From contig NZ_CP104558.1 in the NCBI RefSeq assembly GCF_025398035.1, positions 1,860,001-1,924,000 on the forward strand: a DNA stretch of 64,000 bases. The letters are read 5' to 3'. The position numbers and the translations under genes were made by a program. The first letter of the stretch is position 1. Each line of letters begins with the position of its first letter. This document shows positions 1-8,156 of this stretch, one piece after another. The DNA is from Rossellomorea vietnamensis. GTDB taxonomy: Bacteria; Bacillota; Bacilli; Bacillales; Bacillaceae_B. The notes beneath the pieces are model-generated. The model saw nothing but the letters and a program-made list of their open reading frames with translations, was not told the origin of the DNA and searched no databases.

Positions 1-41
1 AAGAACTATCCTTAATCGATTTATACCATTCTGACCTTTAA

Positions 42-59
42 GCCGTGGGGACAAGTATC
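42..59. repeat. Half copy of the GCCRTGGGGACAGGTACC repeat
   Basis: The sequence GCCGTGGGGACAAGTATC matches, with two mismatches, the arm of the inverted repeat at 3052-3110. Bases 1-171 otherwise show no convincing gene. An open frame at 45-236 starts inside this repeat and runs through the terminator at 172-209, so I do not call it. Confidence 0.45.
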
Positions 60-171
60 ATGGTTTATTATGTGCTGGGTCATCTCATCACCTTGATTGA
101 ATTTCCTGTTTTAATCATCGTCCTTTTCTTCATCAGCTTTAAGTCGAAAGGGACTGGGGAGAAGGAAAAAA

Positions 172-209
172 AAGTAGCCACCCTCCATATTTGTGGAGGG
201 TGGCTACTT
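172..209 (-). terminator. Rho-independent terminator of the ABC-2 exporter operon
   Basis: A perfect 16-bp stem (AAGTAGCCACCCTCCA and its complement) with a 6-nt loop is followed on the minus strand by a run of T. It lies directly downstream of the leftward permease gene ending at 233. Confidence 0.9.
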
Positions 210-232
210 CTGTTTCTTCTAATACGATGCAT

Positions 233-1231
233 TTAATAAATATCCTTCTGAGTAAAATTCCAAAACGCAACGGCAAGGCAAGCGACAGTCCATACTGCAA
301 GTACGGTTAATGAAAACGGCAGTGACATCCCTTCTATTGGAGGAGCTTGACCTTCCAGGTAATTGATGAGATCAAAATTCAGGTTCACCAAATACTTTGA
401 GCTCGTCCAGCTAGAACCGATAGAAGATAAAAGGGTGCCTGCAATCAACACAGCCATCATCGCCCCGATACCGGTTGCTGTATTTTTCACAAGCACTGAA
501 ATCATCAGGCTAATCGTTGCAACAGTCGCTGTCACAACCCACGCAAGACCCGCTGACATCAGTAAATATTCCCACATCGGGAGAGTATGGATATAGGTCG
601 TCGAAAATTCACCCGATGGAGAAGCTTGAAAGCCCGTCAGGATAGGTGCCGTCCAGCCATCATATCCGAGGACGATCCCTGAAATCCCATAGCAGACAAT
701 CACCGTAGCTGCGATCAGCATCGATGTATACAGCAAAACCGTCAGCCATTTGGCCATCAGGATCCTCCATCGTTTAATCGGTCTTGATAATAATGTCTTG
801 ATGGTCCCATCATTGTATTCTCCACTCACAACATCTGCCATAATGATGATAATGAGTAAAGGCAGGACGAGTGTGAGTCCCTGGGAGAAGAAGATGCGAA
901 TGAATGTAGGTGCCCCGGGATAGTTCGGATTGATGTTGTTGTCCAGGTAGTATTGCTTTTGCTTCAAATCCAATTCAAGGAATTGTCTGGCCTCATCCTG
1001 GATCCCACTGGATGCGAGCCGGTTTTGCCGGTCGACGATCTCCTGCTGCAGCTCTACCCTCCAGTCCAGCGTACCCTGCTTTTCAATCTTCTCTTGTATC
1101 TCCCGGTATTGTGCATATGTAAACATAGAGACGAGAATGATTAAAATCGCGATGACAACCGCAAAGCGTTTTTTGGAGGCAATCTTCATGACTTCATTAT
1201 GAATCAGACCCAGCATATTGGGATTAGACAA
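233..1231 (-). CDS. ABC-2 type transporter permease
   Basis: A 332-residue integral membrane protein with about six hydrophobic segments. One lies near the N-terminus (residues 22-42) and five cluster after residue 115, with an extracellular loop between the first two. This is the ABC-2 membrane subunit layout seen in NatB- and BcrB-like exporters. The segment DVVSGEYNDGTIKTLLSRP around residue 140 is the typical conserved ABC-2 motif. It starts with TTG and overlaps the stop of the upstream ATPase gene by 8 nt, so the two are co-translated and form one exporter. The substrate (ion, lantibiotic or bacitracin-like peptide) cannot be told from sequence. Confidence 0.88.
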   Translation of the reverse strand: MSNPNMLGLIHNEVMKIASKKRFAVVIAILIILVSMFTYAQYREIQEKIEKQGTLDWRVELQQEIVDRQNRLASSGIQDEARQFLELDLKQKQYYLDNNINPNYPGAPTFIRIFFSQGLTLVLPLLIIIIMADVVSGEYNDGTIKTLLSRPIKRWRILMAKWLTVLLYTSMLIAATVIVCYGISGIVLGYDGWTAPILTGFQASPSGEFSTTYIHTLPMWEYLLMSAGLAWVVTATVATISLMISVLVKNTATGIGAMMAVLIAGTLLSSIGSSWTSSKYLVNLNFDLINYLEGQAPPIEGMSLPFSLTVLAVWTVACLAVAFWNFTQKDIY

Positions 1232-2150
1232 TATGATCGCCCCCTGTCAAACGAATAAATAAGTCCTCCAATGTCTGGACCTTCCTTTCAATGGTCCATA
1301 CCTCAATTCCCGCCTGTAGTAACGATTCATTCAGGATCGACGTTTTGCTTTCATCCATGAGAGTATGGATCGTATGATCATCGTACAATTCTGCAGATTG
1401 GACATAGGGAGATGCTTTAACGATGTCAAGTGCACGAAACGCATCATTGACTCTCCAGTCCACCCCCGATGACAATGCATCCACTAAATCCCTTACCGTA
1501 CCTACCTTCACGATTTTCCCACGGCTCATGATCGCCACTCGATCGGCAAGCATTTCAATTTCACTTAATATATGGCTGGATACAAGAACGGAAAGACCCG
1601 TTTCGTCGACCAGTTTCCTGATAAATGTACGAAGATCCTTTATTCCCATCGGATCCAACCCGTTCGTAGGCTCATCCAATATAAGCACATCCGGACGACC
1701 CAACAATGCTTGTGCAATCCCGAGCCTCTGACGCATCCCCAGTGAATAGGTCTGTACCTGGTCATCAATTCGAGCAGTCAAATCCACGAGATCAATGACC
1801 TCCTGTATTCGTTCACTGTCCACCCCAGGCAGCATCCGTGCAAACAGTTGCAGATTTTCCCGACCGCTCAAATACTTATACAATTCTGGATTTTCAACGA
1901 TCGAACCAAGGCGCTGCATCGCCTGTACAAATTGCTTTCTCACATCAAAATCACAGATTTTAATGATTCCCGAGGTTGGCTTGATCAGACCGACGAGCAT
2001 CCGGATCGTCGTCGTTTTCCCGGCACCATTGGGACCAAGGAATCCAAATACTTCTCCTGGATATATGTCAAATGATATATTATCAATAATCGTCTTTTTC
2101 CCTATTACTTTCGTTACATTTTTCAATTGAACGGTTGGCTTTATGCTCAT
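1224..2150 (-). CDS. ABC transporter ATP-binding protein (BcrA/NatA-like)
   Basis: A 308-residue nucleotide-binding subunit. It has Walker A GPNGAGKTTT near residue 40, signature YSLGMRQRLGIAQAL near 135, Walker B VLILDEPTNGLD near 155, and a switch His in SSHILSE. The C-terminal 90 residues form the accessory domain common in BcrA/CcmA-type exporter ATPases. The chosen ATG (2150) has the better-spaced site AGGGTG; a GTG three codons upstream is possible. It pairs with the overlapping permease 233-1231 and probably energises efflux or immunity. Confidence 0.9.
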   Translation of the reverse strand: MSIKPTVQLKNVTKVIGKKTIIDNISFDIYPGEVFGFLGPNGAGKTTTIRMLVGLIKPTSGIIKICDFDVRKQFVQAMQRLGSIVENPELYKYLSGRENLQLFARMLPGVDSERIQEVIDLVDLTARIDDQVQTYSLGMRQRLGIAQALLGRPDVLILDEPTNGLDPMGIKDLRTFIRKLVDETGLSVLVSSHILSEIEMLADRVAIMSRGKIVKVGTVRDLVDALSSGVDWRVNDAFRALDIVKASPYVQSAELYDDHTIHTLMDESKTSILNESLLQAGIEVWTIERKVQTLEDLFIRLTGGDHIV

Positions 2151-2257
2151 ATTTATCACCCTACATCTATTCTACCGAACTTTTTTCTCAATTGCTCTTT
2201 TCAATACTCAGCATGAGTAAAAGTTGGTACAATCATAATAGAAGGAGAGATTACGAG

Positions 2258-3028
2258 ATGAAAAAATGGATGTGGCCACTATTTATCACCCTTTCCCTTG
2301 CACTGACCGTTCTATTTGGATACGGATTTGCAAGAGCCTATTCGGATATCGCCAACCCTCCCCAAGAGAAGATCGTGGCAGAATCTGAAGAAGCTACCGT
2401 CACTCCCGGAGAAACGTATATTGCCCTTGGCGACTCATTGACAAGAGGGGTAGGATCTTCAAAAGGAGAAGGTTTCGTCCCGCTGGTTGGGGATTCACTT
2501 AAAGAAACCAATACGGTGGATCGGTACCAAAACTTAGGTATACGGGGGGCCAGGATTGAAGATTTACGGGCTCAGTTGGAACAAAAGGAGGTCAAGAGAT
2601 CTCTTAAGGATGCCAAAATCATTTCCATCACAATTGGAGGGAACAATCTCTTTAATTCCGGTGAGATATTAAACAATTATTCAGAAGACACCGCCCTTGG
2701 CATTCTTGAAACGGAAATTCCAAACTTGGAAAAAACGTTTGAAACCATTCGTGACATAAATAAAGATGCCGTCATCCTCTATATGGGGCTATATAATCCC
2801 TTTAAAGAATTACCGGACGGGGATTCATTTGATTCTGTCATCCAAAAATGGAATGAATCCGCCCGTACATTAGGCTTGAAATACGACATTCAAGTCGTGG
2901 ACACCTTCAATTTGGTCACGGATGCCAAACGCGATCTTTCAAGTGACAACTTCCATCCAAATGACGCTACTTATAAGCAAATGGCTGATAGCCTGTCACT
3001 TGTTATTGAGAAAAATGTTATAGAATGA
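2258..3028 (+). CDS. SGNH/GDSL-family lipase/esterase-like hydrolase, membrane-anchored
   Basis: A 256-residue protein with an N-terminal signal anchor (residues 5-25) and then an extracellular SGNH hydrolase domain. Block I is ALGDSLTRG with the nucleophile Ser, block III is ITIGGNNL, and block V is DNFHPND with the catalytic Asp and His. It resembles Bacillus YpmR-like proteins. The start at 2258 is set by GAAGGAGAG 8 nt upstream; the open frame extends 41 codons further without support. It is transcribed divergently from the ABC exporter and ends at a hairpin. The acyl substrate is unknown. Confidence 0.88.
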   Translation: MKKWMWPLFITLSLALTVLFGYGFARAYSDIANPPQEKIVAESEEATVTPGETYIALGDSLTRGVGSSKGEGFVPLVGDSLKETNTVDRYQNLGIRGARIEDLRAQLEQKEVKRSLKDAKIISITIGGNNLFNSGEILNNYSEDTALGILETEIPNLEKTFETIRDINKDAVILYMGLYNPFKELPDGDSFDSVIQKWNESARTLGLKYDIQVVDTFNLVTDAKRDLSSDNFHPNDATYKQMADSLSLVIEKNVIE

Positions 3029-3048
3029 TTGCAAAAAAGGTGAATTCA

Positions 3049-3110
3049 AAAAGCCATGGGGACAGGTACCGTGGCTTTTTTGTGTGTTCCTAGGTACCTG
3101 TCCCCACGGC
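3049..3110. repeat. REP-like inverted repeat acting as terminator
   Basis: Bases 3049-3079 fold as AAAGCCA/TGGCTTT around GGGGACAGGTACC and run into T residues, so it can terminate the rightward hydrolase gene. A second, inverted copy of the 18-bp arm (3092-3110, GGTACCTGTCCCCACGGC) faces the first. The same arm recurs near 42, 40834 and 50148. Confidence 0.75.
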
Positions 3111-3116
3111 ATATTA

Positions 3117-3857
3117 TTAAACTTGATGCACAATCTCCAAAAGTCGTTTTGGATCTTCGGAAGAAACCCTTTCTGACAGTCTTGCTGCGGCGATGATTGG
3201 GGCCCATTGGAAAATTTCATCTTTGGACAGTCCGCTTTTCTCACAATACAGGCGTATATACAATTCCGCCAGCTCCTCTGAGACCTGGGAATACAGGAGA
3301 TAGCTCCGATAGACGTCAGCCCGTCTATCCCCTGCGCTGGAATCAACCCAGTCGATGATGGCGACTTTATCCCCTGACAAAATCAAGTTGTATAAATGAA
3401 AATCTCCGTGGCAGAGCTTTTCTTCAAGGGTCATGGAATCTAGTTTTTTCAGTAAACGAGTCTTTACCCCATCTTCCAAATCAGGTGCAGATTCTATTTG
3501 GCGATGCAGTTTTTCAAACATCGGTTCAATGGAATGAGCGTTGAGCTGATGAATGCCCATTTGGATATCTACAGACCAGCCCATATAGTACTCCGTTTTT
3601 TCCATGTTGTCAGTCAGGAGATCACCTAGTGTTCTTCCTTTTATATGCTCCATAATGATAACCTGTTTTCCGTCTATGTTTTTGACCTCATAGATTTCAG
3701 GTACATGCAGCCCACATGAATGGGCATACTGCTGCTTTTTTGCTTCTTTTTGGGATTCCTTGACTGGTAGGTATTCATTAAAGACTTTGTATATTTTATT
3801 TTGGTAGAGATAGACTTTGGCTGTGTTTCCGGTTGCAATGGGAGTTCCTAAGTTCAT
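3117..3857 (-). CDS. Aminoglycoside phosphotransferase (APH)-family kinase
   Basis: A 246-residue small-molecule kinase of the APH/choline-kinase fold. It has an N-lobe with GNTAKVYLYQNKIYKVF (glycine loop and ATP-binding Lys), an IIMEHIKG hinge, the catalytic loop HGDFHLYN (HxDxxxxN) and the metal motif IIDW. The start at 3857 follows AAGGGGCG; the open frame reaches 3884 without a site. Many such Bacillus proteins phosphorylate metabolites rather than antibiotics, so resistance should not be assumed. It stands alone, convergent with the hydrolase. Confidence 0.85.
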   Translation of the reverse strand: MNLGTPIATGNTAKVYLYQNKIYKVFNEYLPVKESQKEAKKQQYAHSCGLHVPEIYEVKNIDGKQVIIMEHIKGRTLGDLLTDNMEKTEYYMGWSVDIQMGIHQLNAHSIEPMFEKLHRQIESAPDLEDGVKTRLLKKLDSMTLEEKLCHGDFHLYNLILSGDKVAIIDWVDSSAGDRRADVYRSYLLYSQVSEELAELYIRLYCEKSGLSKDEIFQWAPIIAAARLSERVSSEDPKRLLEIVHQV

Positions 3858-3929
3858 TGTGTTTCGCCCCTTACCCTCTAGCATCTTCTATAATATAAAG
3901 GAACTTCTTTATCAAAGAAGTTCCTGGCT

Positions 3930-4181
3930 TTAAGGCTTATTCCAAAAAAACGTCGTTACCACAAACGGAAGTAGCAGCCCGACCACTAGTATGAGACCAT
4001 TTCCAAACAGACCGATTTTTCTGTAGATCGTTTTCTCACCGAACAAAGCTGCCAGAAAACCAATGGCTGCCATGATGACAGCAGGCAGTAAGAACGTATC
4101 TTTTCCTAACAGGGCTAAAAAATAAAATACTAGACCGATTAGAAAGATGATGAATGAACCTAAACTGAATATTTTTTTCAA
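3930..4181 (-). CDS. Small membrane protein, unknown function
   Basis: An 83-residue very hydrophobic protein with three predicted membrane helices (about residues 8-27, 31-48 and 58-78) separated by short charged turns (FGEKTIYRK). The TTG start at 4181 follows an excellent GAGGAGG site. A weak hairpin with complementary GGAACTTC and GAAGTTCC arms (3900-3924) lies downstream. No family was recognised. Confidence 0.65.
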   Translation of the reverse strand: MKKIFSLGSFIIFLIGLVFYFLALLGKDTFLLPAVIMAAIGFLAALFGEKTIYRKIGLFGNGLILVVGLLLPFVVTTFFWNKP

Positions 4182-4235
4182 TTGTACCCCTCCTCTTCTC
4201 TAATCTACATATGTCGGATATAAAAAGATCATTCT

Positions 4236-4508
4236 TTATCCGTCTCTTAATAGGATATTCAATAGAAACGAGCAAACCAACCCAGACACCGCTGCCACCA
4301 GCCCGTTCAATCCGATTGCAGTTAAGCTTAAACCACCCCATCCGCCCACAGCCAGACTAATAATCCAGCAGAGGGAAGATAGTAGGATCACCCCAAAGAA
4401 TAACTTCACATTATAAAAAGAAGGGATCCTACCGTACCTCTGTAAAGCCTGTAAAACACACGCAGCAACAGCCCCGATGACGACCAACGACATCACGTCA
4501 ATGAACAT
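4236..4508 (-). CDS. Small membrane protein, unknown function
   Basis: A 90-residue protein with three hydrophobic segments (about 2-22, 34-55 and 60-85). The start follows GGGGAGG with normal spacing. It lies 16 nt after the leftward AAC(3)-like gene and reads the same way, so it is probably in that transcript. Function unknown. Confidence 0.65.
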   Translation of the reverse strand: MFIDVMSLVVIGAVAACVLQALQRYGRIPSFYNVKLFFGVILLSSLCWIISLAVGGWGGLSLTAIGLNGLVAAVSGLVCSFLLNILLRDG

Positions 4509-4524
4509 ATCGAATGCCTCCCCG

Positions 4525-5316
4525 TCAGTTTCTGTTTTTATCCATCCATCCTACAGCGTAGTCCACCATCTGTCGCATCGGCATGAAGTAGCTCCTCGCT
4601 TCCCCCACCAGACCCTCTTTTACAGAAGATGTTTCTTTATGAAACTCCTCAAACAATCGGTCAAAATCATCGGATTCATTGTTGATATCACGATATGTCG
4701 TCCAGACTTCTTTCTCTCCTTTTTTCACTTTGACATCCCATATTTTTTCTTTCACAAAGGTGTTGTCTTGCCTGTATTCAGCAAGGTGCAATGAGGTATT
4801 TGAATTCGTCGGGGCACCAAGGAGAAGGATGTAGCCCCCCAGCTCATACATCCTTCCTAATGGGGATTGTTCATTCATGGAAAAGTCGAGACCATGTTCC
4901 TGCGTGATGCGGGCAGCGTCTTTCCCCCAGGCAGCGAATGATGTGTGGGGGTGCGGGCTCCGTTTCACCCCATCCTGTTTTCTGAATGTCTCCGGAATGA
5001 ACCCCATATAAGAGGTCGGAGTTAAATCGGGATGAAAGGTCGGCATGTTTTCCCGGATGAGTTCCAGTTCCTCATCTGAATAACCGCTTCCATATTCCGT
5101 CGGGTCGCAAAGATGCTCGGTTTGGGTCGGCATGACGATGTTCCCTACTGTACCGACTGCCTCTTCCAGTGCCAGGATCACGGAAACCGGTCCGCCTATG
5201 ACTCTGCCGATTGATTTTAAGGAGGAGTGGACGATGACGGTCATTCCTTTTGTAACGCCCATCCTCTTTAAATCTTGTACCATATGATCTTTGGTGACGA
5301 GACTTCCTTTTTTCAT
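4525..5316 (-). CDS. AAC(3)-family N-acetyltransferase (YokD-like)
   Basis: A 263-residue protein of the antibiotic N-acetyltransferase family. It shows the family blocks VHSSLKSIG (residues 29-37), IVMPTQTEHLCDP, RSPHPHTSFAAWG (His-containing active-site segment near 120), SPLGRMYELGGYILLLGA and NTSLHLAEY. The family transfers acetyl from acetyl-CoA to the 3-amino group of 2-deoxystreptamine drugs, but YokD-like members in Bacillus often lack a proven drug target. Its start overlaps the preceding 61-residue gene by 4 nt (ATGA), giving translational coupling. Confidence 0.88.
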   Translation of the reverse strand: MKKGSLVTKDHMVQDLKRMGVTKGMTVIVHSSLKSIGRVIGGPVSVILALEEAVGTVGNIVMPTQTEHLCDPTEYGSGYSDEELELIRENMPTFHPDLTPTSYMGFIPETFRKQDGVKRSPHPHTSFAAWGKDAARITQEHGLDFSMNEQSPLGRMYELGGYILLLGAPTNSNTSLHLAEYRQDNTFVKEKIWDVKVKKGEKEVWTTYRDINNESDDFDRLFEEFHKETSSVKEGLVGEARSYFMPMRQMVDYAVGWMDKNRN

Positions 5317-5498
5317 GGCCTTTTCACCCTTTTTCTTTGTTTCACCTGATGCGTCCCCATGAAATAGCTGCTGACGCCAAGCATCATCCCGCCACCGACA
5401 CTTAATAACACACCCAGGCTAGCGATATATGTAGATAAATAGATTCCAAGCATAAAGAGTAGTAACCCTGTTATGAAAAGAATTGGACCTGTTTTCAT
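5313..5498 (-). CDS. Small membrane protein coupled to the AAC(3)-like gene
   Basis: A 61-residue protein with two membrane helices (about 5-24 and 27-48) and a strongly basic tail (KQRKRVKRP). GGAGG lies upstream of the ATG at 5498, and the stop overlaps the acetyltransferase start by 4 nt. Function unknown; the coupling suggests linked expression. Confidence 0.65.
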   Translation of the reverse strand: MKTGPILFITGLLLFMLGIYLSTYIASLGVLLSVGGGMMLGVSSYFMGTHQVKQRKRVKRP

Positions 5499-5710
5499 GG
5501 TTGGTTCCTCCGAAGGTTTTCCTTGTATTTTCAGTAAGTAATTCCAATTATTTCAAATACTTAGGGATTTCACAATCATTATTTGTATTTTCTTTCTGAT
5601 AAAACAAACTTTGCCTTCCCTTGTAGAGATTCCCCGTGGCTAAATCCTAAAAAATAGACAGAATTAAAAGACTGATATTCTGGAAATCAGGGTGATAAAA
5701 TGAAATTAGA

Positions 5711-5737
5711 TACAAAAAAAGAAGCTTATTAAGCTCC
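5711..5737 (-). terminator. Terminator of the GyrI-like gene
   Basis: On the minus strand an AGCTTAATAAGCT hairpin, which includes the stop codon of the GyrI-like gene, is followed by eight T residues. The 230 bases 5499-5728 hold nothing else I can name. Confidence 0.75.
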
Positions 5738-6169
5738 TTCAATCGGCAAGTAAACCGCCACTTCTTCCCCGCCATCCTCCAAGTGATGATACGTCTCCAC
5801 AATATATGATTCTGCTCTTAGTTGATATCCTTGATCATGCACCCACTTGTTTAGATCCCTATGAAGATTTTCAATATCTTTTCCTTTCGTCGTCGCATAG
5901 TCTTCGTTCAGTTCCATATACGACATCCCCTCAGGAACGTTGGTGAGGGGTTCGTCTAATGTGACCCCGACATAATAGATTCCGTTCACATGCTCTTGGT
6001 CCCTTTTCGGCTCATACAGGGCGATTTCCGGACCAGTCTCGCCTTTTACTTCGTGTAACCTTCGGAGAAACTCTTGCGCATGCTTTGGCACTTCCGTACT
6101 AAAATCACGAAAGGCTCCTTCCCCCTTCAATCCTATAAAACGAAATGTCTTCTTCATTTTAGCAACCAT
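5729..6169 (-). CDS. GyrI-like / effector-binding domain protein
   Basis: A 146-residue protein that is essentially one GyrI-like small-molecule-binding fold. It has a duplicated beta-alpha-beta-beta unit, with YYVGVTLDEPLTNVPEGM in the middle and YIVETYHHLEDGGEEVAVYLPI at the end. There is no DNA-binding domain, so it is a stand-alone ligand-binding or hydrolase-type member of the superfamily. The start at 6169 follows GGGAGG. It is monocistronic, with its own terminator. Confidence 0.75.
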   Translation of the reverse strand: MVAKMKKTFRFIGLKGEGAFRDFSTEVPKHAQEFLRRLHEVKGETGPEIALYEPKRDQEHVNGIYYVGVTLDEPLTNVPEGMSYMELNEDYATTKGKDIENLHRDLNKWVHDQGYQLRAESYIVETYHHLEDGGEEVAVYLPIEGA

Positions 6170-6367
6170 TCATATCCCTCCCCGCTCCTTTAATTTTACC
6201 ATAATTACCCTTTTGGAACATGTAAATCCCCTACTAAAAAATAAGGATTTTTTTTTGAGGGACAATAGAATCTCCAGAATTGACGGATGAATAAAAGTTC
6301 TTGTGAATTCCGGTTACATTCGTAACGTATCAGTTGGGAGATTAGGTAGGGCACTAGAGCTGATATA

Positions 6368-6553
6368 TAGACGGAATAATTCCGCTTATTTCGTAATGTA
6401 TAGGAAAAAAAGCCAAAATAGACGGAGTAATTCCGCCTATTGTTTTTATAAAGACAAAAATGAGGGACTTTTCGGTGGATAGGCGGAATATCTCCGCCTA
6501 TATCACCCATAACAAAGGATATTTTGAATGTTACCGGAAAATCTCCGCTTATT
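6368..6553. repeat. Four dispersed GGCGGAATAnnTCCGCC dyad units
   Basis: The region 6170-6615 between two leftward genes has no credible CDS. It carries four copies of an approximately 21-bp dyad (for example TAGGCGGAATATCTCCGCCTA) at about 6368, 6419, 6480 and 6532, spaced 51-61 bp apart. Each could form a small stem. Open frames across the region on both strands are products of the repeat. Confidence 0.7.
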
Positions 6554-6615
6554 TTACTTTTGCTGGTACTTCTATAAAGGGCAAGACATCTTTAAAAAAG
6601 AAGAGGAACTCCCCC

Positions 6616-7818
6616 TTACATCCGTCCCTTCATCTTCACCCTCTGACCAACCAAATACCCACCTGCCACCACAAAGAAAATCACCAGCAGCCAGGCGAAT
6701 CCGTCGGTGAAACCGGTCCGTTCAATGGCATAGCCAAACAGCGGAAAACTGATCATGATCACAAAGCTCTCCATCAAGCCGATCAGAGAAAGGAAAGTCG
6801 ACCGAATATTGCTTTTCAAAAAGCTCTGCACGAAGGAGCTGAAAATCGGTTCGAACAAACTTAACAGCTGGGCAAGGATCAGAAACGACAGCAGGATCGC
6901 CCAGTCCGTTGCGAAGATAAACAGGAGGAAGAACACAAGAAAAAGTCCCAATCCGTAATAGAGGATGTTAAAGAACTTGAACCTCTCCTCCACCTTGTAC
7001 GCAATCTTTGCCATGACGACGCCGAGAAGTCCTTCGATGGTAAAGACGGCTCCCACGACGATGGACGAATAGCCCAGTTCCACGAAATATTCCTGCCCGT
7101 AAAATACCATGATCACCATGACCGCACTCGCCAGGATAAAAAGGACAACCGGTGCGTGAATGACCGGGTTATGTTTCCACACATTGACCCCCAAACGGAA
7201 TTGATGGACCCACTGATTGTACCAGCGTCCGCTGATCTCCTCGGTTTTCTCCCGCTCCGGTTCTTTCATGAACAGAAGCGGAATCACGGCCAGAACGTGG
7301 GTGACAATCGTGGATCCGTAGACCCATTCCCAGCTCACTTCCGCCATGAAGCCACCGAGGAATTTCGCCAGACTCAGGGATAACAGTGATATCGCCGTCA
7401 TGCTTCCGATCACCCGGGTATAATCCTTTTCCCGTTTGTCATTCTTCAACGTATCATAGGCAAATGCCTGCTCGGCACCCGAATGAAGGGTGACCATGAG
7501 CCCCATGGACAGAAACGCCAGGGTGAACATGGAGAAGTTTCCGCTCAAGAGCATGAACAATCCGTATAGGAGACTGAACAGATTCCCGATCACCAGGCTG
7601 ACCTTCCTCCCGTACAAATCGGCAATCATTCCGGTTGGTACCTCGAATAACACAATGGCCAAGTGGAGAAGCGCCTCAAGGACCCCGATCTCGCCCAATG
7701 TCATCCCCTTGTCGCCAAGATAGATGACCCATAACGCCCGGTCGAAAAACAGCTGGGCAAAAAAGAGATAAAAGTATAGTAAATAGATATTGTTTTTTGT
7801 TTTTAATATGTTCATCAT
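6616..7818 (-). CDS. MFS transporter
   Basis: A 400-residue major facilitator with twelve hydrophobic segments. The motif A-like loop GMIADLYGRKVSL near residue 60 is characteristic. The start MMNILK at 7818 follows GAGAGG. The open frame runs 19 codons further into an intergenic hairpin repeat (7836-7958) and that extension is rejected. Substrate unknown; the sequence resembles generic Bacillus MFS efflux proteins. It is monocistronic, flanked by repeat-rich DNA on both sides. Confidence 0.85.
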   Translation of the reverse strand: MMNILKTKNNIYLLYFYLFFAQLFFDRALWVIYLGDKGMTLGEIGVLEALLHLAIVLFEVPTGMIADLYGRKVSLVIGNLFSLLYGLFMLLSGNFSMFTLAFLSMGLMVTLHSGAEQAFAYDTLKNDKREKDYTRVIGSMTAISLLSLSLAKFLGGFMAEVSWEWVYGSTIVTHVLAVIPLLFMKEPEREKTEEISGRWYNQWVHQFRLGVNVWKHNPVIHAPVVLFILASAVMVIMVFYGQEYFVELGYSSIVVGAVFTIEGLLGVVMAKIAYKVEERFKFFNILYYGLGLFLVFFLLFIFATDWAILLSFLILAQLLSLFEPIFSSFVQSFLKSNIRSTFLSLIGLMESFVIMISFPLFGYAIERTGFTDGFAWLLVIFFVVAGGYLVGQRVKMKGRM

Positions 7819-7835
7819 TTCGATTCGTCCTCTCG

Positions 7836-7958
7836 TTAAAAAAGCGCAGGCGGCTTGGTCAAAGGCGACAAGCATAAGATGAACAGGGCGGAACGGCGTT
7901 TTTTGCCGTTTTGGTCTGTTTAGCTTATGACCTCGAGCCTTTAGCCGCCGGAGCTGGA
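7836..7958. repeat. Large hairpin element flanked by an 18-bp direct repeat
   Basis: The element starts with TTAAAAAAGCGCAGGCGG (7836-7853), and the same 18 bases recur at 7959-7976, 123 bp further on. Inside, GCAGGCGG pairs with AGCCGCC, CATAAGATGAACAGG pairs imperfectly with CTGTTTAGCTTATG, and AACGGC...GCCGTT closes the tip. From memory, similar GC-rich hairpins occur in other Bacillus intergenic regions. It sits just upstream of the MFS start. Confidence 0.7.
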
Positions 7959-7977
7959 TTAAAAAAGCGCAGGCGGG

Positions 7978-8040
7978 TTCAGCTGCTGATATTCCTTTGT
8001 TATTCAGCTGCTGAAAATCCCCTGATATTCAGCAGCTGAA
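7978..8040. repeat. Three-unit array, 25-bp period, TTCAGCTGCTGA core
   Basis: The palindromic core TTCAGCTGCTGA begins at 7978 and 8003, and the variant TTCAGCAGCTGA begins at 8028, giving an exact 25-bp period with different 13-bp spacers. The array lies between arms GCAGGCGG (7969-7976) and GCCGCC (about 8059), as if filling the loop of a second copy of the neighbouring hairpin element. Confidence 0.75.
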
Positions 8041-8085
8041 TAGCTGGCCGCTCCCGAGCCGCCACCGCTACATAAAATTAAAAAA

Positions 8086-8112
8086 AGCCACAGGGAATCA
8101 TTCCCCATGGCT
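8086..8112 (-). terminator. Terminator after the 33-residue peptide gene
   Basis: AGCCA...GGAAT/ATTCC...TGGCT forms a stem followed on the minus strand by a run of T. It ends the small leftward gene at 8157-8258. Confidence 0.75.
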
Positions 8113-8156
8113 CTCGCTATTACAGGAACTCACACACTCGTTCACACTATGAAAAA

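Noticed and set aside
45-236. 63-codon plus-strand frame with hydrophobic stretch
   Set aside because: It begins inside a REP-like half repeat, has no ribosome site, and runs through the terminator at 172-209. Its C-terminal part is simply the translated hairpin.
3117-3857. Aminoglycoside-resistance determinant
   Set aside because: APH-fold kinases in Bacillus often act on metabolites. Nothing here (mobile element, resistance neighbours, close family motif) supports a drug substrate. The same caution applies to the AAC(3)-like gene at 4525.
6205-6864. Overlapping frames of 101 and 134 codons on opposite strands
   Set aside because: Both are translations of the dyad-repeat cluster and of the antisense of the MFS gene, without ribosome sites.
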